Source of the DNA: a virus
DNA length: 40,134 bases
Direction: 5' to 3' (one strand)
Virus record (IMG/VR): IMGVR_UViG_3300044617_000745
Coordinates: 1 to 40,134 of that record
Position 1 is the first letter of the stretch; each line of letters starts with the position of its first letter. The notes under the pieces were generated by a model. The model made no database searches. It saw only the letters and a program-made list of their open reading frames with translations, and was not told where the DNA came from. Shown here piece after piece: positions 34,338-40,134 of this stretch. Both the position numbers and the translations under genes were made by a program.

Positions 34338-37045
34338 TAGCGAGTACCAGCGAGGAGGCCGCCGGGGCGTTGTTGTTTGACGATCTCGGCTTGGACGGCG
34401 GCGCTGATGGCGCCACCCAAGGCCTTGGCTTGGTTTTCGTTGCCCTGAACTTGGCTGCCATTTGCATCCACATTAACGACGACGCTCACGTCGCCACCCA
34501 TGCCGCCAAGTTGGTTGTTCGGCACGATGCTGCCGCTGGAGCCAGGGACAAACAGTTCTGGGCCGCGTTCGCCTACGACATAGGGCGTAGATCCGCGAAC
34601 AGGACCGCCAGCAGCCCTGAAACCGCCGAAAGCAAACGACTGATTAAAAGATGGCCCCCCTGCACCAAAAGCGCTGTTGAAATTACCAACTCCTTGCGGG
34701 AACAACAAACTGGAGCCCGGCAACAAGCTTTGTGCCAAGCCGATAATTTGCATCTCCAGCCATTTCGCAATCATGCGTGTTGCCATATCGGCAAAGTAGT
34801 CGGCCAAAGAACTGAAGAAATTTGATAGCGCGTCTTGGGCTGTCATGGCGCCCGTAATCATGCCTTTGAAGGAATTACCGAAAGCGTAGCCGATGCCTTC
34901 TGCTGCGGTGATTACTTGTGTAGATAATTTTGTTAGCTCCTGCAGCTCTAACCGTAACTCTTCGTAGCGAGTGCCGATAGCTCCGCCGGTAAGCCCTGGC
35001 ATCAAATTTACATCTGTTCGGAATGTACCTGCGCCCCCCAGTCCTTGGCCAAAAGCGTTTTCACGTGCACGTCGTGCTGCATCAAGAACTTCGGCGGTTA
35101 TTTGGTAACGCTCACGCAAAACCGCGTTAAGACGTTCTTCCTCGGTAATTTCAACTTTTTTGCGTTCGATGCCGAGTAATTGTTGGCGCAAAATAAACTC
35201 AGCTTGTTTAATCTTACCTGCATCAAAATCTTCGCGAAGTTTTGAAGCTTTCTCGTCAATGTTATAAAACTTTTCTTGTGTTTGGAGAAATGCAACGAGT
35301 TTTTCGTTGCCATCTGCACGCGCAAATGAGATGGCTTCTTGCAGTTCCAAGGACTTAGTTTCGATGCGTAGCTGTTCGCGTAACTGTTTTAGAGTTGCTG
35401 CAAGTTCTAGAGCTTCTTGCGCAGCTCTGTCCGCCGCAGACTTTCTACTCTTACTTCCGGCGGCTGACGCAGGCATCTGCGCAGGAGCCATTATTCGCTG
35501 AATACGCGAAGGCGTACCAGGCCTGGGAACACCTGCAGGCCAATTTTGGCCCATACCTTGATTAAGGTTTAAGGGTGTTGCAACTCCGGGTTTACGTCCT
35601 TTACCTGTTAAATTTGCCGTTAAAGATAAAATTGAATAGGCACTTCCTAGGCCAGGGATCATGCCAATAATCGCGTTAGCGATACTGCCAATCATGTTTG
35701 GAATGCCAGACAATGCATTTACAGCTTGAACACCCAGATTCACAAAAGCTCCGGATGTTTGAGCCAGTAACTCAAGTACAGGTTCTAGCGCTTGGAGAAC
35801 TTGTGTAAATGCTCCGGAAACTCGATAGGCGAGGTTTTCGCCTGCTTTACCAGCAGACTCACCCTGGAAATTAAAGCTATCTACAAGTTTTTTCGTTAAG
35901 TTGTCTACGGCTAAACTTATTTCGTCAAACGCTTCTTTGTACGCATTACTGATTTTAGCGGGACCTTTACTGCTTTCGTTCGCGAGATTTACAAGTGTAT
36001 CCAGTAAGTCTTGGACGGAAATTTTTCCATCTTTTGCCATTTGAAGCAAGGCATCACGGCTGACGTTGTACTTAGCCGCTAGCGCATCTTGGATAGGTAT
36101 TCCTTGACTTGTAAGTTGATTTAAGGTCGCTTGTGTAACTTTTCCGGTTTGCAGTGCATTGGTAAATGCGTTTGTAACTTTATCTATTCTGCCGCCGTAT
36201 GCTTCGGTAAGCGTGCTAGCAAGTTGGATGGCTGATGCTTGCTCTTCTAGCGCCAAGCCTACGCCTTGGATGCGGGACACTGATTCGGCAAACTTATCGA
36301 AATCTGCTCCAGCTTGTTTGAAAGCGATACCGAGAAGTTGTGTTTGTTGTGCACTAAATCCGATGTCAGCGGCAAGCTCTTTGACTTGGTTGGCTTGGCC
36401 CGCGATCTGTCCCAGCAAAGTACCGAGCAGGGAACCGGCAAAACCGCCGGCACCGCCGAAAGCACCGCCAACAATGCCGCCAAGTGCACCACCAGTAGCT
36501 GCCGCACCACCTTGCCCGAACAACAAGGGGAAAGCGCCACCAATTACAGCATTACTTACAATCCCGCCTACTCTGCCGCCTCCGAGGGTTGCGGCTGCGC
36601 CACCGCCTGCCCGTCTTGCTGCAGCGGGCGCTAGAGCCGGACCTTGTTGACCGAAGCCGGCATTACGCATAGAAGGCGGCAGCGCGGCACCTTGTTGACC
36701 AAAACCAGCGTTTATCGTTGCCTGTACTCTGCGTCTGTTAGCGACTTCTTGGGCAATAAGGTAATTTTGACGATCTCGGGCAGCATTAGCTAACCCCATC
36801 GCTGTTACGTATTCACGTATAGCTTTTACTTCTGCTTGTGTACCGGCAGTTACGTTGTCGATCGCACGTTTTGCGCGGACCAGTTGTGTTTCGTAGTTAT
36901 CTAATGTTTGATTCAATCCGCCGCGTTTAGCGGCTATTCTGTTTAGGCTTTCAAAGGCTTGTGTACTTTGAGTAATTAAAGAACGTAAACGTTCAAGTTC
37001 ACGTGTACCTCTTACGCCGATTTCGATTTCTGCTCTGTAAGCCAC
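34337..37045 (-). CDS. tape measure protein
   Basis: 902 residues, GTG start. Helical N terminus (GTRELERLRSLITQSTQAFE), Gly/Ala-rich hydrophobic segments (about 165-215 and 440-480), the tape-measure domain with LTEAYGGRIDKVTNAFTNAL and TLNQLTSQGIPIQDALAAKY, then long coiled coils (ALELAATLKQLREQLRIETK). The C-terminal part with RAAGGPVRGSTPYVVGERGP and ELFVPGSSGSIVP is the lambda gpH-like end. Its length sets tail length: with about 0.15 nm per residue, roughly 135 nm. The middle of the gene is clearly AT-richer than the rest of the genome. A TAAACT box precedes it. Confidence 0.9.
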   Translation of the reverse strand: MAYRAEIEIGVRGTRELERLRSLITQSTQAFESLNRIAAKRGGLNQTLDNYETQLVRAKRAIDNVTAGTQAEVKAIREYVTAMGLANAARDRQNYLIAQEVANRRRVQATINAGFGQQGAALPPSMRNAGFGQQGPALAPAAARRAGGGAAATLGGGRVGGIVSNAVIGGAFPLLFGQGGAAATGGALGGIVGGAFGGAGGFAGSLLGTLLGQIAGQANQVKELAADIGFSAQQTQLLGIAFKQAGADFDKFAESVSRIQGVGLALEEQASAIQLASTLTEAYGGRIDKVTNAFTNALQTGKVTQATLNQLTSQGIPIQDALAAKYNVSRDALLQMAKDGKISVQDLLDTLVNLANESSKGPAKISNAYKEAFDEISLAVDNLTKKLVDSFNFQGESAGKAGENLAYRVSGAFTQVLQALEPVLELLAQTSGAFVNLGVQAVNALSGIPNMIGSIANAIIGMIPGLGSAYSILSLTANLTGKGRKPGVATPLNLNQGMGQNWPAGVPRPGTPSRIQRIMAPAQMPASAAGSKSRKSAADRAAQEALELAATLKQLREQLRIETKSLELQEAISFARADGNEKLVAFLQTQEKFYNIDEKASKLREDFDAGKIKQAEFILRQQLLGIERKKVEITEEERLNAVLRERYQITAEVLDAARRARENAFGQGLGGAGTFRTDVNLMPGLTGGAIGTRYEELRLELQELTKLSTQVITAAEGIGYAFGNSFKGMITGAMTAQDALSNFFSSLADYFADMATRMIAKWLEMQIIGLAQSLLPGSSLLFPQGVGNFNSAFGAGGPSFNQSFAFGGFRAAGGPVRGSTPYVVGERGPELFVPGSSGSIVPNNQLGGMGGDVSVVVNVDANGSQVQGNENQAKALGGAISAAVQAEIVKQQRPGGLLAGTR

Positions 37046-37071
37046 GGCGCCGTGCCACAGTCTGGTACTTC

Positions 37072-37077
37072 AGTTTA
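37072..37077 (-). promoter_or_regulatory. putative -10 box TAAACT for the tape measure gene
   Basis: TGTGTAAACTGAAG on the minus strand, 26 nt before the GTG at 37045 and directly behind a terminator. Confidence 0.4.
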
Positions 37078-37083
37078 CACAAC

Positions 37084-37109
37084 AAAAAGCCGCCGGGACT
37101 AGCGGCGGC
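37084..37109 (-). terminator. intrinsic terminator behind the tail chaperone genes
   Basis: Stem GCCGCC/GGCGGC with 9-nt loop and TTTTT on the minus strand; the stop codon of the frameshift product lies in the loop. Confidence 0.8.
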
Positions 37110-37296
37110 GTTTGGCTTTGTCCAGCTCCTTTTGTTGGTCCTCGTTCAGGATCTGGAAGTAGGCGCTCCAGCCAAGGAGTTCTTCGGCGGTCATTGTCGT
37201 GCGGACTTGCTCAAGGCTGAGTCCCAGTTCTTTTGCGACGCCGAACTGGAGCATGAGCCAGTTGTCCTGGCGGATCTCCTTGGCTAGTTCTTGGGG
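37099..37296 (-). CDS. tail assembly chaperone GT extension (-1 frame)
   Basis: The -1 frame continues from the end of the G-like gene for about 63 codons: LAKEIRQDNWLMLQFGVAKE, LGLSLEQVRTTMTAEELLGW, AYFQILNEDQQKELDKAKRR. The ELLGW-x-AYFxI motif is typical for the T part of lambda-like G/GT chaperones, which are joined by -1 frameshift. The phased sequence at the end of G is C_CCC_AAG, two codons before TAG, which is not a standard XXXYYYZ heptamer. The GT product would have about 177 residues. Confidence 0.65.
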   Translation of the reverse strand, partial: PQELAKEIRQDNWLMLQFGVAKELGLSLEQVRTTMTAEELLGWSAYFQILNEDQQKELDKAKRRR

Positions 37297-37631
37297 TCGA
37301 TTGGCTCGGCGTCGTCCGTGATGATCGCCAGCATGAGCTTTTGCAGGTCGGCGTCTTTGACTTCGTTCTTCAGGACGTCGATTTCACCTGCGGCAAACAG
37401 CTTTTGGCCGCTTTCGTCGCAAGCCTTGGTGATCAGCAACTGCAGAGCGAAGGCCCCAGCATCGTCCGACTTGGCGTTTTTCTGGGCGCGTTCGCGTTCG
37501 GCCATGGTCAGCGGGCTGACCCACATCTCGAAAATGCTGCCATCGGACAACTCGACTTCTTTTTTCGTCGGCTCCAGGTTGGCAGCCTTGCGGAGGCGGT
37601 CGATTGCCCGAACGGGGATGGAGGCAGGCAT
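37284..37631 (-). CDS. tail assembly chaperone G-like
   Basis: 115 residues: RLRKAANLEPTKKEVELSDG, FEMWVSPLTMAERERAQKNA, AFALQLLITKACDESGQKLF and DVLKNEVKDADLQKLMLAII. It matches short tail-assembly chaperones (the pattern WVSPLTMAERERAQK is characteristic). It lies between tube and tape measure, as in lambda. It coats the tape measure during assembly and is absent from the virion. Own TACAGT box and GTGTT leader; followed by the -1 extension. Confidence 0.8.
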   Translation of the reverse strand: MPASIPVRAIDRLRKAANLEPTKKEVELSDGSIFEMWVSPLTMAERERAQKNAKSDDAGAFALQLLITKACDESGQKLFAAGEIDVLKNEVKDADLQKLMLAIITDDAEPIDPKN

Positions 37632-37653
37632 AACACCGTGCTGCTGTTTTTCT

Positions 37654-37659
37654 ACTGTA
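37654..37659 (-). promoter_or_regulatory. putative -10 box TACAGT for the chaperone gene
   Basis: CCGCTACAGTAGAAA on the minus strand, 22 nt before the ATG at 37631, just behind a terminator. Confidence 0.4.
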
Positions 37660-37673
37660 GCGGATTAAGCATG

Positions 37674-37699
37674 AAAAAGCCCCGCTGGTAAGGCGGGGC
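37674..37699 (-). terminator. intrinsic terminator behind the tail tube gene
   Basis: Stem GCCCCGC/GCGGGGC with 7-nt loop followed by TTTTTC on the minus strand, 29 nt past the tube stop. Very similar to the capsid terminator. Confidence 0.85.
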
Positions 37700-37727
37700 C
37701 TGCCACGATTCACCCGGAACTAGGTTA

Positions 37728-38498
37728 TCAGGATTGGGAGAAGTCGAAGGTCGGGGTGCCAGCTGGGCGGAAGTTGACGGTCACCGATTGGGCGTCGTCG
37801 GGGTTGATGTTCAGGCTGGCCGAGGTCAGCACAGCGTTGAACGAAATCGAGCGGCTAAGGGTGTCGCTCAGGGTGCCGCCGCTGAAGACGCGGTCGGTGT
37901 ACAGCTTGAAAGCTGCACCGTCTTGCTGGCGCTGCAGGACGTCTTGGATCATCCGGTTGGACAGGGCGGCGTCCTCGTTGGTCATGTAGACCGTCGCAGT
38001 GCCGCTGCCATCGCCGAAGCCGCTGATGTAGGTGCGGAAAGGCACGTATTGACCAGGGGTTTGGCCGATTGTGGTGACGTCGATCTCGGCGCGGCTGATC
38101 TCGAAGCTCCAGTCGCGGACTTGGCCGACAACGGCAAAATCGGCGTACTCGACTTGGAACTCGTTGGGGAAGACAGCAACGCCGTCGTCGGTGATGTCAA
38201 CGGAAGCGCCACTGACGGTGGCTGAGACTTTCAGCACGCCAGTGCTAGCGGTGTAGGCGTTGACGTAGTAGGTCGTGCCCGCGACCAGGCCGCCGGGGAC
38301 GGTGCCGGTGCCGGAGCCGCCAGTTTGGCTGTTGATGACGCTGAACTTGACGGGGTCGTTGACTTTGAAGTTCAGGAAGGTCTGAACGACGATTTCGTCG
38401 CTACCGGCAGTAACGTTGGCTTCACCGAAAGAGCCGGTGGTGCCAGCGGGCTTGTAGTAAAGGGCGCCGGACGTGCCGGACAGAACGGTGGTGGCCAT
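37728..38498 (-). CDS. major tail (tube) protein
   Basis: 256 residues, beta-rich. N part MATTVLSGTSGALYYKPAGT, an inserted Ig-like or beta domain with FKVNDPVKFSV and GLVAGTTYYVNAY, then the tube core (VGQVRDWSFEISRAEIDVTT, IGQTPGQYVPFRTYISGFGD) and RSISFNAVLTSASLNINPDD. The core pattern, position and strong terminator all fit a siphovirus tube protein. It polymerises around the tape measure. Confidence 0.85.
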   Translation of the reverse strand: MATTVLSGTSGALYYKPAGTTGSFGEANVTAGSDEIVVQTFLNFKVNDPVKFSVINSQTGGSGTGTVPGGLVAGTTYYVNAYTASTGVLKVSATVSGASVDITDDGVAVFPNEFQVEYADFAVVGQVRDWSFEISRAEIDVTTIGQTPGQYVPFRTYISGFGDGSGTATVYMTNEDAALSNRMIQDVLQRQQDGAAFKLYTDRVFSGGTLSDTLSRSISFNAVLTSASLNINPDDAQSVTVNFRPAGTPTFDFSQS

Positions 38499-38551
38499 AG
38501 GGGCGTACCAGATGGATATGCAGTGGGGCGGGACACTGCCCGGCTCTTACA

Positions 38552-38557
38552 AGAATA
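38552..38557 (-). promoter_or_regulatory. possible -10 box TATTCT for the tube gene
   Basis: TTGCTATTCTTG on the minus strand, 53 nt before the tube ATG; larger distance than the others, so tentative. Confidence 0.25.
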
Positions 38558-38567
38558 GCAACAGTCT

Positions 38568-38999
38568 TTAGCTCAGGACTGTTGCTACCCAACTTGTGTC
38601 GATGCGACCCACGAAATGTGGGGCGTCGTCAGTTGCAGAAAATGTCGGTCCGTTTATTTCGCCAAGGCGGAAGAAAACGCCGCTAGATGTTTTTGCAGCA
38701 GCATTAAGTGTCTCTAAGACGTTTACGGCGGTGGTGATTAGGGTTTGGTTGCGGGCGGGACCCCTACCTTTTTCCGTAAATACGCGGATAACAAGGGCGC
38801 CACGTGCGTTATCAACGCTAGTAGTAAGCGTGGGTTCGTTGGTAATGCCGAAAGTAACATTGACCCGGACGTATTCAGTGGTTGTGTTAGGTGGGACCGC
38901 CGTAATGTTGTCGAAGTAGACCGGGACCGCCGGCACCAACGCGCTAAAAGCGGTCATTAACGGGTTCTCGACGGCGGCGCGGATTCCTTGGTAGTTCAT
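38568..38999 (-). CDS. tail terminator protein gpU-like (DUF4128 type)
   Basis: 143 residues: MNYQGIRAAVENPLMTAFSA, VPVYFDNITAVPPNTTTEYV, RVNVTFGITNEPTLT and RGALVIRVFTEKGRGPARNQ. The P-V-x-FDN...P...YVRV and GxGPARNQ patterns are typical of the DUF4128 / gpU-like tail terminators that cap the tube and join it to the head. Overlaps the gpZ-like gene by 4 bases. Confidence 0.78.
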   Translation of the reverse strand: MNYQGIRAAVENPLMTAFSALVPAVPVYFDNITAVPPNTTTEYVRVNVTFGITNEPTLTTSVDNARGALVIRVFTEKGRGPARNQTLITTAVNVLETLNAAAKTSSGVFFRLGEINGPTFSATDDAPHFVGRIDTSWVATVLS

Positions 39000-39574
39000 G
39001 CAAACCTCCGGCGAAGGGCAGAATCCATTTCTAACTGCACAGCTCGTCCTAAATTTGCACTTGCATAGGTTGCGAACCAGTCAAGGGGGGCCGTGCGGCT
39101 GGAGTTTGTACCTTCGGCGCCGCCGCCAGTTGCGCCACGAGCGCTAACGTTTTTACGGGGTGTGGTTACTTCCCATTTGCTGCGTCCCAGTGCAGTTTGT
39201 GGTTCGGCGGTTTTGCGGCGGGCATAGTATTGACGGTCATGTTCGACGGCGTCGATTGCTTCGAGTGCGTGGGGCGCGAAGTTTGTGATGCGAAAGACGA
39301 CACTGTCCTTAAGCAAGAAGCTCTTGGTGACTTCACGGCCTGTCAGTGTTGGAGCAACCAAGTTTTTTGGCTCGCCTGGAGTGCCGGGGCCGCGAACAGT
39401 TGTAGATGGGGTGGCGATTTGCCAAGAGTTGGAGAACTCGCCGCTCCAGCTGGGGCCTGCTTTTTGAAGTTCGCGCACGACACGCTCGGAGGCGGCGCGG
39501 GGGCCGTTGTAAACCGTAGTAGCGGCAACGCGGTCCAGCTCTTTTAGGAGTTTGCCGAAATCGTTGCGTGCCAT
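38996..39574 (-). CDS. tail completion protein gpZ / gp10-like
   Basis: 192 residues. AASERVVRELQKAGPSWSGE, FSNSWQIATPS, then VVFRITNFAPHALEAIDAVE and a C-terminal helix RAVQLEMDSALRRRF. The fold pattern (helix, W-S-G-x-F-x-N-S-W, strand N-x-APHA) is that of HK97 gp10 / lambda gpZ proteins. It acts at the head-tail interface. Start shares one base with the preceding stop. Confidence 0.75.
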   Translation of the reverse strand: MARNDFGKLLKELDRVAATTVYNGPRAASERVVRELQKAGPSWSGEFSNSWQIATPSTTVRGPGTPGEPKNLVAPTLTGREVTKSFLLKDSVVFRITNFAPHALEAIDAVEHDRQYYARRKTAEPQTALGRSKWEVTTPRKNVSARGATGGGAEGTNSSRTAPLDWFATYASANLGRAVQLEMDSALRRRFA

Positions 39575-39951
39575 TATTGGGGCCTCGCGATGAGAGTGTG
39601 CATCACCGGGCTGTCGCCTCGGTAGCTGGTGATGGCGATGATCTTGGCCTCGCGGGTAACGCTGTCTTGGGTGTATTGGATGCGGTCGGCCTCAGTGGGA
39701 TAGTAAGACCCAAGCTCTGCCGCTCCAATGATCACCTTAAGATCGGTGGTTTGGTACAGGCCCTCGGATTCGCGTGGATTGATGCGCGTGATCACAGCCT
39801 TGACCGAAACATTAGTGTCTGTGCCGGTGATGGCGCCAGTGGTTGGGTTGTAGGTGCGAGGTGTGACGGTTTTGATGTACGTGATGGTCTGGCCCCAGTC
39901 GCCGAGGATTGAGGCTGGGATAGAACCGAAGGTCGTGTCGATTAGGCCCAT
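39574..39951 (-). CDS. head-tail adaptor / stopper-like protein
   Basis: 125 residues from ATG at 39949-39951, which lies one base behind the connector TGA; an earlier ATG would overlap it. MGLIDTTFGSIPASILGDWG, then TRINPRESEGLYQTTDLKVI and an ending with HTLIARPQ. A beta-barrel-like pattern as in gpFII / HK97 gp10-type stopper proteins. Identity is by position and general pattern. Confidence 0.65.
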   Translation of the reverse strand: MGLIDTTFGSIPASILGDWGQTITYIKTVTPRTYNPTTGAITGTDTNVSVKAVITRINPRESEGLYQTTDLKVIIGAAELGSYYPTEADRIQYTQDSVTREAKIIAITSYRGDSPVMHTLIARPQ

Positions 39952-39952
39952 G

Positions 39953-40134
39953 TCAGCCTCGGAAGGCGCGGAGTTGGAAGCCGCCGGCGCCACCGATTGT
40001 GTAAGCGCCTAAGTATGCCTGCAGCCAGGGGTAGACGTCGAAGACATTGTTGATCACGCCGTTGGCTTGGCCTTCTTTGTACTGAACGCGCAGTTCGCCA
40101 AGTTCGACTTCTTTGTACAGCTGGTCCGGGTCGT
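39953..40134 (-). CDS. 3' part of the connector gene that continues at base 476-1
   Basis: Bases 39953-40007 hold the last 18 codons including stop (GAYTIGGAGGFQLRAFRG), and 40008-40134 repeats bases 1-127. Read together with 1-476 it makes one 176-residue gene; see the entry at 1-476. Confidence 0.85.
   Translation of the reverse strand, partial: DPDQLYKEVELGELRVQYKEGQANGVINNVFDVYPWLQAYLGAYTIGGAGGFQLRAFRG
40008..40134. repeat. terminal direct repeat, right copy (circular overlap)
   Basis: Identical to bases 1-127; redundant sequence that should be removed to give the 40,007-bp genome. Confidence 0.9.

Noticed and set aside
1-40134. Temperate lifestyle or prophage
   Set aside because: No integrase, excisionase, attachment-site repeat or recognisable CI-like repressor; the HTH and RHH proteins are too generic to argue for lysogeny.
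1-40134. HIP1 (GCGATCGC) as the over-represented cyanobacterial word
   Set aside because: I saw no copy of the full octamer by eye; the enriched word here is GCTCCAG.
1-40134. tRNA genes
   Set aside because: No gap shows a cloverleaf with T-loop GTTC-A-A and matching acceptor arms; gaps are short and mostly promoters or terminators.

Overview
The window is a complete genome of a tailed double-stranded DNA phage, linearised at an arbitrary point. Bases 1-127 and 40008-40134 are identical, and joining them restores one continuous reading frame (a 176-residue head-completion protein). The true molecule is therefore read here as a 40,007-bp circle-closing (circularly permuted or cos-closed) genome. 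The tail genes follow the lambda order (gpZ, gpU, tube, G/GT chaperone, tape measure, gpM, gpL, gpK, gpI, gpJ), which indicates a siphovirus. The mix of a DUF4055-type portal, Pol I-type polymerase, prim-pol/helicase, dCTP deaminase and many tiny proteins of kinds I associate with cyanophages suggests a picocyanobacterial (Synechococcus/Cyanobium-like) host. The host call is inference; no photosynthesis or host gene is present. I found no integrase, excisionase or clear repressor, so a virulent lifestyle is more likely than a temperate one.

Layout. Minus strand, 13.0 to 7.7 kb: an accessory/early set with an SSB-like protein, a PD-(D/E)XK exonuclease, a Cys-rich repeat peptide, two very acidic proteins (one ArdA-like antirestriction), the small terminase and two micro membrane proteins. 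Minus strand, 7.6 kb down to 1 and on from 40.0 to 26.1 kb through the circle junction: large terminase, five small proteins, portal, collagen-like protein, scaffold, major capsid, head-tail connectors, tail tube, chaperones, tape measure, tail tip and fibre. Minus strand, 25.9 to 22.7 kb: small late genes, holin-like protein and a two-domain endolysin. Plus strand, 10.4 to 11.4 kb and 13.2 to 22.7 kb: prim-pol/helicase with an iteron array inside its 3' end, HTH, zinc-ribbon and RHH small proteins, dCTP deaminase, DUF3310 protein and DNA polymerase. An HNH nuclease lies at 24.5 kb.

How it works together. The prim-pol/helicase, polymerase, SSB and exonuclease form the replication/recombination set, with a candidate origin at 15.3-15.5 kb. 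Terminase, portal, scaffold and capsid build and fill the head. The long minus-strand morphogenesis region is cut by strong intrinsic terminators behind the capsid, tube and chaperone genes, with new TAnnnT promoter boxes 20-35 nt ahead of the following genes.

The most interesting points are: (1) a complete Hint (intein-like) domain at the N terminus of tail-tip protein gpJ with Ala, not Cys/Ser/Thr, after the terminal His-Asn; (2) an A_AAA_AAG slippery heptamer one codon before the holin stop that opens into a 70-codon frame without any start codon, reaching exactly to the endolysin start; (3) decameric TTGTCCCA iterons in inverted blocks inside the helicase gene; (4) a strongly strand-biased, reading-frame-independent heptamer GCTCCAG across the whole genome; (5) a repeated promoter-plus-leader cassette on the early minus-strand genes.
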